Assembly (NCBI GenBank): GCA_035499555.1
Contig: DATJYO010000047.1
Span: forward strand, 1-64,000
Length of the DNA stretch: 64,000 nt
Direction of reading: 5' to 3'
Source of the DNA: Bog-159 sp035499555
GTDB taxonomy: Bacteria; Acidobacteriota; Terriglobia; Bryobacterales; Bryobacteraceae
This document shows positions 14,872 through 23,592 of the stretch, one piece after another. The position numbers were made by a program, and so were the translations under genes. Position 1 is the stretch's first letter. The number at the start of each line of letters is the position of its first letter. The notes beneath the pieces are model-generated. The model searched no databases. It saw nothing but the letters and a program-made list of their open reading frames with translations, and was not told the DNA's origin.

Positions 14872-17574
14872 ATGACCCGCTGCCTTTCCTGCGCTTCGGA
14901 AATTCCGGACTCCAGCCGCTACTGCCTGGCCTGCGGCAAGCCCGTCACGGACAACTCCGAGACCGCCGTCATGCCGATGCCGCACACCTCGGTTTCGCGC
15001 GCCGGCGAGTCGCGGGCGGCGGCCGTGCCGGCCCGCATATCTTCCGGCGATAGCCGCTTTGCCGCCGGCATGCTGCTGAATGCCCGCTACCAGATCATCG
15101 GCCTGTTGGGCAAAGGCGGCATGGGCGAAGTCTACCGCGCCAACGACCTGACGCTCGATCAACCCGTGGCCCTGAAATTCCTGCCCGAAAGCATGGCCTC
15201 CGATCCCGGCATGCTCGCCCGCTTTCACAACGAGGTGCGTATCGCCCGCCAGGTCTCGCACCCCAACGTCTGCCGCGTTTACGACTTGGGTGAGGTCGAT
15301 GGCCAGCCTTACCTTTCCATGGAGTACATCGACGGCGAAGACCTCGGCTCGTTGCTCCGCCGGATCGGCCGCCTGCCGTCGGACAAGGCCCTGGAATTTG
15401 CCCGCCGCATCTGCGCCGGATTGGCCGCGGCGCACGACAAAGGCGTCCTGCATCGCGACTTCAAGCCCTCCAACATCATGATCGACAGCCAAGGCCAGGT
15501 CTTCATCACCGACTTCGGCCTGGCTGCCGTCACCGGCGAGTTGCGCGAGGCCCAGGCGCGCGAAGGCACCCCCGCCTACATGGCGCCCGAACAACTGGCC
15601 GGCGGCGAGGTGACCTCCCGCAGCGATATCTATTCCCTCGGACTGGTGCTCTACGAGATGTTCGCCGGCCGCCGCCCGTTCGAAGCCGGCACCCTCGCCG
15701 AGATGATCCGGCTGCAACAGTCCTCCGCCCCGGCCAGTCTCACCACGGTCGTCAAAGACGTGGACCCGGCCGTCGAGCGCGTAATCCAGCGCTGCCTGGC
15801 GCCCGACCCGCGCCGCCGCCCGCCCACCGCGCTCGCCGTGGCCGCCGCTTTGCCCGGCGGCGATCCGCTGGCCGCCGCCCTGGCCGCCGGGGAAACGCCG
15901 TCGCCGGACCTGGTGGCCGCCGCCGGCCAGGACTCCGCCATGCGCCCGGCCTTCGGATTGGCGTGCCTGGCCGCCACCCTCCTGTTCCTGCTCGGCGCCC
16001 TGCTCATCGATCCGCGCACCCAGATGGTCAACCGCCTGGATCTTCCCCATCCTCCGGACGTGCTGGTCGAAAAGGCCGGCGACCTGGCCCGATCTGTCGG
16101 CTACACCGCCAGGCCCGTGGGCACCGCGCACGGCTTCGATTACGATCGCGATTACATCCAGTACGTCACCTTGACCGACAAGTCGCACACCCGCTGGGAG
16201 CGGCGCCTGGGCAGCACCCGGCCGGCGCCTATGACGTTCTGGTATCGCCAGAGCCCCCGCCCGCTCGAGCCGGATGCCTTCGGCCTGGCCAATGTCTCCC
16301 AGGACGATCCCGCGCCGATCGTCTCCGGTATGGTGACGGTTGTTCTGGATCCGCAAGGCCGGCTGGTCCAGTTCGACGCCGTTCCGCCGCAGGTGGAAAC
16401 CGCTGCCGCCGCATCGCCGGCTCCCGATTGGAAACGCCTGTTCGACGCCGCCGGCCTGGACCTTTCCCAATTTACGGCCTCTCCGCCCCAATGGACGCCC
16501 CTGGCCGCCTGCGATGTGCGCGCCGCCTGGACCGGATCGTTGGGCCAGCCGCCTAGCCCCGTGCGCGTGGAAGCCGCCGCCTGGCGCGGCCGCCCGGTCT
16601 ACTTCCAGATCGTCGGTCCCTGGACCCGTCCCGGCCGCATGCAGACGTTCCCCTTCAGCGCCAGCATGAAGGCTTTGACCTACGTGGCTGCCGTCGCCGC
16701 CCTGCTGCTCCTGATCGTCACCGTCCTGCTGGCGCGGCGCAACACCCGGCGCGGCCGCGGCGACCGCCGCGGCGCTTCCCGCCTGGCCGGATTCACGACC
16801 TCCGTCTACTTGTTGATCTGGGCATTCGGCGGATCGCATGTTTCCGGATTTGGCGAACTGGTCCTGTTCTTCGACGCCCTGGCTTTCTCCCTGCTGCTGG
16901 CGGGTGTCGTGTGGATCCTCTACATGGCCGTCGAGCCCATCGCCCGGCGCCGCTGGCCGCATAGCCTGATCAGTTGGAACCGGCTGCTGGCGGGCGGCTT
17001 CCGCGATCCGCTGGTGGGCCACGACATCCTGGTGGGCGTCGCCGCCGGCATGGCTTCCGGCCTCATCGCCTCTCTACATCAGTTCGTCCTGCTGCGCCTC
17101 GGCTCCACGCCCAGCCCCAGCGTGGCGACCGATTCGCTGTTGGGCGTGGGCGGCGCCGTGGCGACCTTTCTCACCGCCATCCCCAACTGCGTGATCCAGG
17201 GACTGGCCTGGTTTGTGCTGTTGTTTATCCTGCGCGTCGTCTTGCGCCGCGACTGGCTGGCGGCCGGCGGATTCGTGCTGCTCTACATGGCCGTCAGCTT
17301 CCTGGCTTCCACTGCGGCTCCCCTGATGGGCGCTCTCTTCACCGCCGTCCAGACCGCCCTCCTGGTCTTCGTCATGCTCCGCTTCGGGCTCGTGTCCCTC
17401 ATCGCCTCGGCATTTGTCTATGTGTTGATGATCATCTTCCCCCTGACCACGGATTTCTCCGCCTGGTACTCCGGCGCTTCTCTTCTGGCCGCCACCGGCG
17501 TCGCGGCCCTGGCGGCCTACGCTTTTCATACCGCGCTGGCCGGACGCCCGTTGTTCGGCGACGACGAGTTGTAG
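14872..17574 (+). CDS. Membrane Ser/Thr protein kinase with zinc ribbon and polytopic C-terminus
   Basis: 900-aa Hanks-type kinase. Residues 1-23 form a zinc ribbon (CLSC ... CLAC). Kinase domain about 70-330: glycine loop GKGGMGEV, VALKF lysine near 102, catalytic HRDFKPSN near 194, DFGLA and the APEQL activation segment. After a hydrophobic helix near 365 comes an extracytoplasmic region of about 220 residues, then about seven more hydrophobic helices to the end. Zinc-ribbon-kinase fusions are common in Acidobacteriota; the membrane C-terminus, resembling no family I can name, probably senses or transports. It stands alone. Confidence 0.9.
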   Translation: MTRCLSCASEIPDSSRYCLACGKPVTDNSETAVMPMPHTSVSRAGESRAAAVPARISSGDSRFAAGMLLNARYQIIGLLGKGGMGEVYRANDLTLDQPVALKFLPESMASDPGMLARFHNEVRIARQVSHPNVCRVYDLGEVDGQPYLSMEYIDGEDLGSLLRRIGRLPSDKALEFARRICAGLAAAHDKGVLHRDFKPSNIMIDSQGQVFITDFGLAAVTGELREAQAREGTPAYMAPEQLAGGEVTSRSDIYSLGLVLYEMFAGRRPFEAGTLAEMIRLQQSSAPASLTTVVKDVDPAVERVIQRCLAPDPRRRPPTALAVAAALPGGDPLAAALAAGETPSPDLVAAAGQDSAMRPAFGLACLAATLLFLLGALLIDPRTQMVNRLDLPHPPDVLVEKAGDLARSVGYTARPVGTAHGFDYDRDYIQYVTLTDKSHTRWERRLGSTRPAPMTFWYRQSPRPLEPDAFGLANVSQDDPAPIVSGMVTVVLDPQGRLVQFDAVPPQVETAAAASPAPDWKRLFDAAGLDLSQFTASPPQWTPLAACDVRAAWTGSLGQPPSPVRVEAAAWRGRPVYFQIVGPWTRPGRMQTFPFSASMKALTYVAAVAALLLLIVTVLLARRNTRRGRGDRRGASRLAGFTTSVYLLIWAFGGSHVSGFGELVLFFDALAFSLLLAGVVWILYMAVEPIARRRWPHSLISWNRLLAGGFRDPLVGHDILVGVAAGMASGLIASLHQFVLLRLGSTPSPSVATDSLLGVGGAVATFLTAIPNCVIQGLAWFVLLFILRVVLRRDWLAAGGFVLLYMAVSFLASTAAPLMGALFTAVQTALLVFVMLRFGLVSLIASAFVYVLMIIFPLTTDFSAWYSGASLLAATGVAALAAYAFHTALAGRPLFGDDEL

Positions 17575-17576
17575 GC

Positions 17577-19163
17577 TTAACGGCCGCCGAACCGCGTCAG
17601 CCGCGGCGGTTGCGCATCCGGCTCCAAAAGCCACGCGGCGCGGTCCGGATAGTAGCGCAGCAGCCTCTGATCTTCCGCATCGCCCAGGTCCCGTGCCCAC
17701 ACGATCCGCGCGCCGTCGATGTCCGCCGCGTTGTAGACCCATTCGTCCTGGAAAATATGCCGGGGCCAATATCGCACGAAAACCAGTTGCTTGCCGGGGA
17801 CCTGCGCCAGTTGCCGGCCGACCGCTACCCGCCGCTCCGGATTCCGCAGCTCCAGCAACCAGGGGTTGCCGCTCGCGCAGGCGAAGCCGAACTCCAGCCC
17901 AAACTGCGCCACGCACAGCAGGTAAATGACCCGCGCCGCCAGCGGGCTGATCCGGGTCAGCCGTTCGAGCCCCACTATGCTGACCAGCACAAACAGGCAG
18001 GTGACTCCCGCCACATAGTGATACTGGAAGGCCGGAAAGAAATTGACCCCCAGGGCGAACAGCGCCAGGCAGCCTGCCACCCGCGCGAAGCGCGCCTCGC
18101 GCAGCGCCAGCAGGAACAGCGGCAGCACCAGGTACAGCGGCGCCATAAAGAAGAAGCGGTAATACCGTACGCGGTACCACAGCCGCCCCGCATAGCTGCC
18201 GAACGTCTCCGGACGTTCGCCACGGAAGGAGAGCTGCATCCTGTAATCCAGCTCCTGCTCGCGAGTCAGCGTACGGTGCGGCGCCGGATTCGCCTGGAAC
18301 GTCAGCGCCGCGGGCACGCCGTACTGGTATTGGCTCAGGGTGTAGGGCAGCGTGAGCCAGGCGCCGGTGACCTGCTTGTTCTGGATCAGCGTGAGGCCCA
18401 CCGCCGGCACTACCACTAACGCCGCTGTGGCCAACGGCCGGACCAACTTCTTCCACCCCGGCAGGCAGAAGAGGAGGACACTCGCCAGCAGAAATATCGA
18501 CTCATACGGACGAGTCAGTAAGTGGATCGCCAGCCCCGCACCGAGCAGGATCCCGTAGCGCCAGCCGCGCCCCAGCCGCGGCAGCGACCCGAATACCAGG
18601 CAGCCCGCCACCGCCGTCAGCGATCCGCCCCAATAACCGTTGGTCCATTGATTCAGCGGTCCGAATTCCATGGCCGCCAGCAGCCCGCCCGCCAGCGCCC
18701 ACTGGGGCGCCACCCAGCCGCACAGCATCCAGTAGCACAGTCCCGCGAACGCGCCCGCCGCCGCCAGCACGCCGGCCCAGGGCGTGCCGAAGAGCGTCCA
18801 GCCTAGTTCCAGCAGCAGTCCCTGGCCGACGGGATAAATTGAGCTATAGGTCGGCTCCTGCAGTACGAAAAAAGTCTCGAAGAACTGGTGCAGCGGATGC
18901 GCCGGGTTCGCCAGCCGCAGGTGCCGCAGCGTATCGGCAACCAACAGATGGCCGAATTCGTCATAAATATCCGGCACCGGTACGGGATGCCGGGAAAGGA
19001 GCGCCAGCCGCAGAATCACCGGCAGCGCCGCCACCAGCAGCATCGACCAACCCGGCCGCTGCGCCAGCCTTTCGGCATACGGCTCGATCCAGCGGCGGCG
19101 CGCCAGCGCGAAAACCAGGAACAGCGCCGCCAGCGCCAACTCGATCAGGTCGGCGGCGCCCAT
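17577..19163 (-). CDS. Polytopic membrane glycosyltransferase-like protein (PMT/ArnT-like)
   Basis: 528-aa protein with about ten hydrophobic helices. An extracytoplasmic first loop carries PDIYDEFGHLLVADTLRH, in which the Asp-Glu pair resembles the catalytic acidic motif of GT-C enzymes of the PMT/ArnT group that use polyprenyl-phosphate sugars. The C-terminal soluble part is unassigned. It stands near a methyltransferase and a GT2 enzyme on the opposite strand, so a role in cell-envelope glycosylation is inferred. The stop is 2 bases from the stop of the convergent kinase gene. Confidence 0.65.
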   Translation of the reverse strand: MGAADLIELALAALFLVFALARRRWIEPYAERLAQRPGWSMLLVAALPVILRLALLSRHPVPVPDIYDEFGHLLVADTLRHLRLANPAHPLHQFFETFFVLQEPTYSSIYPVGQGLLLELGWTLFGTPWAGVLAAAGAFAGLCYWMLCGWVAPQWALAGGLLAAMEFGPLNQWTNGYWGGSLTAVAGCLVFGSLPRLGRGWRYGILLGAGLAIHLLTRPYESIFLLASVLLFCLPGWKKLVRPLATAALVVVPAVGLTLIQNKQVTGAWLTLPYTLSQYQYGVPAALTFQANPAPHRTLTREQELDYRMQLSFRGERPETFGSYAGRLWYRVRYYRFFFMAPLYLVLPLFLLALREARFARVAGCLALFALGVNFFPAFQYHYVAGVTCLFVLVSIVGLERLTRISPLAARVIYLLCVAQFGLEFGFACASGNPWLLELRNPERRVAVGRQLAQVPGKQLVFVRYWPRHIFQDEWVYNAADIDGARIVWARDLGDAEDQRLLRYYPDRAAWLLEPDAQPPRLTRFGGR

Positions 19164-19180
19164 GCCGAACGGATTATGGA

Positions 19181-19885
19181 ATGCCAGACGATTACACCAT
19201 AACAGATCAGGAGCGCATGACGCGGGCCGCCCATTACTTCGCCTGGCAGCGCCGCCTGGTGGTTCCCGAACTCGGCCCGCGGGTGATCGAGGTAGGCTGC
19301 GGCATCGGCAACTTCACGGGCGCGCTGCTCGACCGCGAACTCGTCGCCGCCCTGGATATCGAGCCCGCCTGCTGCCGCCGCCTGTGCGAACGGTATCCCG
19401 GCCGGCCCAACCTGCATGTGATCGCCGCCGCGCCCGGCAGCCCGGCCTTCGCGGATCTGGCCCGCTGGCGCGCGGACTCCTGCGTCTGCCTGAATGTGCT
19501 CGAGCACATCGAGGACGATCGCGCGGCCCTGCGGGCCATGGCGGACGTGCTCGCGCCCCGCGGCGCCGTGGTGCTGCTGGTCCCCGCCTTCCCTTCTCTC
19601 TACGGCCCCATCGATCATAACCTCGGCCACCACCGCCGCTACACCCGCCAACAGTTCGCCGCCCTGGCCCGCGCCTCCGGACTGCGCATCGTCAAACTGC
19701 ACTACGTCAACCTCATCGGATTCTTCGGCTGGTGGATGAATGCCCGCGTCTTCCGCCGGGAAGCCCAATCCGCGCTCCAGATCGCGGTCTTCGACCGCTG
19801 GATCGTGCCCTGGCTGTCGCGCCTCGAAACCCTCGCCCCGCCTCCCTTCGGCCAGTCCCTGTTCGCCGTCCTGCGCAAGCCATGA
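19181..19885 (+). CDS. Class I SAM-dependent methyltransferase
   Basis: 234-aa methyltransferase with motif I VIEVGCGIGNFTGALL, then LDIEPACCRRL and CLNVLEHIEDDRAALRAM, and a late NLGHHRRYTRQQF segment often found in methyltransferases of glycan clusters. The ATG chosen gives a full methyltransferase domain; upstream in-frame sequence lies antisense to the divergent membrane gene. Coupled to the GT2 gene by an ATGA overlap. Confidence 0.85.
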   Translation: MPDDYTITDQERMTRAAHYFAWQRRLVVPELGPRVIEVGCGIGNFTGALLDRELVAALDIEPACCRRLCERYPGRPNLHVIAAAPGSPAFADLARWRADSCVCLNVLEHIEDDRAALRAMADVLAPRGAVVLLVPAFPSLYGPIDHNLGHHRRYTRQQFAALARASGLRIVKLHYVNLIGFFGWWMNARVFRREAQSALQIAVFDRWIVPWLSRLETLAPPPFGQSLFAVLRKP

Positions 19886-20580
19886 AGGTCTCCATCATCA
19901 TCCCGGTCTACAACGAGTTCCCCACCCTGGCGCAGGTGCTCGCCCGGGTCCGGCAGGCGCCCCTGCCCGCCGGCTGCGCCAAAGAGATCATCGTGATCGA
20001 CGACGGTTCCACCGACGGCACCGCCCAGGCTCTCGCCGGTGTCCGCTATCACCGCATTCGTCACTCCGGCAAAGGCTCTGCCATCCGCACCGGAATCGGC
20101 CTGGCCACCGGCGGCATCGTCCTGATCCAGGATGGCGACCTCGAATACGATCCGAACGACTACGCCCGTATCCTGGAACCCATCGTCAACGGGCAGGCCG
20201 CCATCGTTTACGGTTCGCGCTTCCTGGGCCGGCGCCCCGCCATGGCGCGCCCGAACCGCATCGCCAACCGCATCCTGACCGCCGCCGCCAATCTGCTGTT
20301 TGCCGCCCGGATTACCGACGAAGCCACTGCTTATAAGGCCTTCCGCACCGACGTGCTGCGATCCATTCCGTTGGCGTGCCGGCGCTTCGAGTTCTGCCCC
20401 GAGGTGACCGCCAAAGCCCGCCGCCTGGGCTTCCGCATCCACGAGGTTCCCGTCCGCTACAACGCGCGCGGCATCGCCGAGGGCAAAAAGATCCGCGCGC
20501 GGGACGGCTGGCAGGCCCTGTGGACCCTGCTGAAATGGCGCCTGGCCCGCATCCCCGCCGGACCCCGCCCGCCATCCTAA
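19882..20580 (+). CDS. GT2-family glycosyltransferase (dolichyl/undecaprenyl-phosphate type)
   Basis: 232-aa GT-A enzyme. N-terminus MKVSIIIPVYNEFPTLAQVL, nucleotide-binding VIDDGSTDGT, and metal-binding QDGDLEYDPNDY correspond to DPM1-like synthases, which charge a polyprenyl phosphate with a hexose. No C-terminal membrane helices are present. It could supply the lipid-linked sugar to the GT-C-like protein encoded on the other strand. Translationally coupled to the methyltransferase. Confidence 0.9.
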   Translation: MKVSIIIPVYNEFPTLAQVLARVRQAPLPAGCAKEIIVIDDGSTDGTAQALAGVRYHRIRHSGKGSAIRTGIGLATGGIVLIQDGDLEYDPNDYARILEPIVNGQAAIVYGSRFLGRRPAMARPNRIANRILTAAANLLFAARITDEATAYKAFRTDVLRSIPLACRRFEFCPEVTAKARRLGFRIHEVPVRYNARGIAEGKKIRARDGWQALWTLLKWRLARIPAGPRPPS

Positions 20581-20658
20581 AGTTATTGCCGCAGCGGCCG
20601 ATGAGGGATTAGGCGGGTCCAGCGCGGACGCGCCGACGATTCCTTCCTCGAGCTAGCC

Positions 20659-22656
20659 ATGCGTCCTTTGCTGATTGTTGGGTTGTTGGCCGCCGGCGGC
20701 CTCCTGCGAGCCGCCGATAATACTCCCGATCCGGCCGATCCGGCCGGCGAAGCCGCCCTCTTCGGCGACCTGCCGGTGGTGGAAGCGGCGTCTTTGCATG
20801 CCCAGACCCTGGAGCAGGCCCCTGCCAACGTCACCATCGTCACCGCCGGGGATATTCGCAAGTACGGCTACCGGACCCTTTCCGACGTGCTTTCCGCGGT
20901 CCGCGGCTTCACCATGATCCGCAATCATGTCTCGTCGTCTTCCGGCGTGCGCGGGCTGGCCGCGCCGGGCGACGTCAACACCTGTTTTCTGGTGATGATC
21001 AACGGCCACCCCATGAGCGAGATTATCGGCCAATCCAACAGCCTGTTCGACCAGGACTTCGGTCTGGACCTGGACCTGGTGGCGCGCATCGAGATCATCC
21101 GCGGGCCCAGTTCCGCCCTCTACGGCAGCAACGGCATCCTCGCCACCATCAACATCGTCACCCAGTCGCCGGTGGATGCGCCGCATTTTCAGGTGAGCGC
21201 GGAGACCGGCGGATTCCAGCCCGGCAAACTGGAGTTTCTGACCTCCCAGGATCTGGGCCGCGGCGCGAACCTGCTCATCGAAGGTTCCGGCTTTATGGGA
21301 CCCGGCTGGAACCTGTTCCTGCCCGCCTTCGACACGCCGGCGCAGAATAACGGCATCGCCAATCACGTGGAGGCCCAGAACGGATACCACAGTTTCGTCA
21401 ACCTGCAATGGGGCGCCTGGAACTTCACCGCCTACTGCAACGACTGGCTGGAACGCGGCCCGATCCTCACCGAGGGCACCTGGTACAACGACCAGGGACA
21501 GTTTCATCGCATCTCCCGCAACTTCGCCGGCGCGACTTACACGCACGATTTTGCCGGTGGCGGCGAACTGCGCTGGCAGATCGATTACGACCAGTTTCGC
21601 TACCAGGATCGCTACGATTATGTGACGGACTTCGGCGCCCTGGACAATCGCGACAGCGCGTTCGGCGACTGGATCGACTCCCAGTTGACCTATAGCCAAA
21701 ACGTATCCCGGGTGGGCCTGCTGACGGCCGGGCTGAGCGGCAAATTCGAGATCCGCAGCCTGGTCGAGAATGCGGACTATTCTCCGGACCGGGCGCTGAA
21801 CCTCAGCATCAGCCACCCGGACCGGTCCATCGCCCCGTTCTTGCAGCAGGAATGGGATATCGCCCGCGACTGGAAGGCCTACCTGGGCGTGCGCTGGGAT
21901 GAATCCGCCAATTATGGCAGTTTCGTTTCGCCGCGGCTGGCGCTGGTCTATCAGCCCGGCAGCCGGACCTCCTACAAGGTCGTCTACGGCCGGCCGTTTC
22001 GGGCGCCCAGCGTGTACGAGATGTTTTACCAGGACGGCATCACCCAGGTCGCCAACCCGAAACTGCGCCCGGAGAGCGCCCAGGGCGTGGAAGTCTCGGT
22101 CGAGCGCAAAGTCGGCCGTTCGGCCTATGTGCTGGCGAACGCCTTCGACTACGACATGCACGCTGTCATCCAAACGGTCTGGCTGACGAGTTCGGTCAGC
22201 CAGTATCAGAATGCCGGCGCGCGCAACTCCCGCGGCATCGAATTCGAATTAGGCGGCCACCTGCGGCCGTGGCTCGAGACCACCGCCAGCCTGACCCTGG
22301 ACCACGCGGTCGAAACCGATGCCCACGCGGCGCTTCCGAATAGCCCCGGCCGCACGGCCAAGCTGCGCGCCGCCATCCCGGTCTATCGCGACCGGGTGTA
22401 TTTCAGTTCGGACTTCCAATGCCTCAACGCCCGCGCCACCGTGGACCAGACCTTCACCCGCCCGGTGGCACTTTGGAATGCCACACTTTCGAGCAATCGG
22501 CTGCTGCGCGGTTTCGATTTCGTGGCCGGCGTGCGCAACGCGCTCAACTGGAGTTATGGCGATCCCATCACCTGGCCCCTGGACTCCTCCATAGACCAGA
22601 TTCCGGCCAACGGCCGGTCGGCATTCGTCAAGCTGATCTGGAGGCATGGCGAGTAG
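20659..22656 (+). CDS. TonB-dependent outer-membrane receptor
   Basis: 665-aa receptor of compact BtuB/FepA size. A signal peptide covers about 1-19. The plug domain (about 45-165) has VTIVTAGDIRKYGYRTLSDVL and IEIIRGPSSALYGSNGILATINIVT; the remainder is a beta-barrel with alternating aromatic strands. A possible TonB box (LPVVEAAS) precedes the plug. It is the first gene of a tight operon with a periplasmic binding protein, two histidine kinases and a receiver. No inner-membrane transporter is encoded, so the operon may be for sensing a ligand imported to the periplasm rather than bulk uptake. Ligand unknown. Confidence 0.88.
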   Translation: MRPLLIVGLLAAGGLLRAADNTPDPADPAGEAALFGDLPVVEAASLHAQTLEQAPANVTIVTAGDIRKYGYRTLSDVLSAVRGFTMIRNHVSSSSGVRGLAAPGDVNTCFLVMINGHPMSEIIGQSNSLFDQDFGLDLDLVARIEIIRGPSSALYGSNGILATINIVTQSPVDAPHFQVSAETGGFQPGKLEFLTSQDLGRGANLLIEGSGFMGPGWNLFLPAFDTPAQNNGIANHVEAQNGYHSFVNLQWGAWNFTAYCNDWLERGPILTEGTWYNDQGQFHRISRNFAGATYTHDFAGGGELRWQIDYDQFRYQDRYDYVTDFGALDNRDSAFGDWIDSQLTYSQNVSRVGLLTAGLSGKFEIRSLVENADYSPDRALNLSISHPDRSIAPFLQQEWDIARDWKAYLGVRWDESANYGSFVSPRLALVYQPGSRTSYKVVYGRPFRAPSVYEMFYQDGITQVANPKLRPESAQGVEVSVERKVGRSAYVLANAFDYDMHAVIQTVWLTSSVSQYQNAGARNSRGIEFELGGHLRPWLETTASLTLDHAVETDAHAALPNSPGRTAKLRAAIPVYRDRVYFSSDFQCLNARATVDQTFTRPVALWNATLSSNRLLRGFDFVAGVRNALNWSYGDPITWPLDSSIDQIPANGRSAFVKLIWRHGE

Positions 22657-22662
22657 GTTTCC

Positions 22663-23592
22663 ATGCTTTCCCGCCGCACCATCCTAACCGGCTTGCCTCT
22701 GTTCGCGTGGAGGGCGTGGCCGGCTGTGGCCGCCTTCGCGGCGGCGGGTTCCCGGCGCGTCCTGGTGGTGTTCTCGTCGGCGGTCGAACCCTGCGCCGCG
22801 GCGGCGGAGGGCCTGCGCGCGCGGCTCCTCTCCGACGCGATCTTGCTCGACTGGGTGGATCTTTCCCGGGCCGCCTTTGCGGCGGACGTCGCGCAGGAAC
22901 TCGCCCGCCGGCCGGTCCTGATCGTGGCGGTCGGTTCGGATGCCTTGCGCTATCTCGCCGGCAGGACAGCCGCCGCGAGTACCATCTCCACCATGACGCT
23001 GGCCGCCGACCGCGCGCCCGAATCCTCGCCGGCGCCCGTGCACGCTGCCATCTACCTGGATATCCCGGTCCGCCTTCTGGTCGCGGAGCTGCACAATCTC
23101 TTTCCCGGCAAGCCGCGCATCGCCGTCATTCGCAACCCCAACCGGCCCGGCCCTTCCGCCGCCCTCCCGCATTGCATCGGCACAGACGCGAGCGCCGTAG
23201 AAATTGCCGAATGCGATGCGCCCGACAAGCTGCTCCCCGTCTTCCTGGGATTGCGCAAGAAGGTGGACTTTGTCATCTGCCTGCCCGACGCGGCCCTTTA
23301 CAACGGCGCCACCGCCCGCCCGCTGATCATGGCGTCTCTCGAAAACCGGTTGCCCATTGTCGGCTTCTCGCCGGCCTTCCTGCGCGCCGGGGCGGCCGTC
23401 GCCGTATATCCGGATTACCGCGCCATCGGCTACCAGACGGCCGACCTCGTCCGCCGCTGCCTGGAACCGGGAGGCTGCGCCGGCACTGAAAATCCGCGGA
23501 AGATCCAGGTGGCCGTGAATGCCAAGATCCTGCGCATGCTGGGGATGGAATTCTCGGCGGCGGACCATCCCGAAGTGGAGGTTCTGCGATGA
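22663..23592 (+). CDS. Periplasmic ABC-type substrate-binding protein (ABC_sub_bind-like)
   Basis: 309-aa exported protein. The N-terminus SRRTILTGLPLF has a twin-arginine motif and a hydrophobic stretch, so Tat export is likely. The body reads as a two-lobed periplasmic binding fold (KPRIAVIRNPNRPGPS, FVICLPDAALYN, PIVGFSPAFLRAGAAVAVYPDYRAIGYQTADL) of the YnhG/tryptophan-binding-like ABC_sub_bind group. No permease or ATPase is nearby; its likely partner is the histidine kinase whose ATG overlaps its stop codon. It would pass ligand occupancy to the kinase. Confidence 0.75.
   Translation: MLSRRTILTGLPLFAWRAWPAVAAFAAAGSRRVLVVFSSAVEPCAAAAEGLRARLLSDAILLDWVDLSRAAFAADVAQELARRPVLIVAVGSDALRYLAGRTAAASTISTMTLAADRAPESSPAPVHAAIYLDIPVRLLVAELHNLFPGKPRIAVIRNPNRPGPSAALPHCIGTDASAVEIAECDAPDKLLPVFLGLRKKVDFVICLPDAALYNGATARPLIMASLENRLPIVGFSPAFLRAGAAVAVYPDYRAIGYQTADLVRRCLEPGGCAGTENPRKIQVAVNAKILRMLGMEFSAADHPEVEVLR

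Noticed and set aside
14854..17022. 722-aa minus-strand reading frame
   Set aside because: It is antisense to the kinase gene, rich in Gly/Arg/Ala, without motifs: a GC-bias shadow. The same applies to the long frames opposite the glycosyltransferase and aldehyde-dehydrogenase genes.
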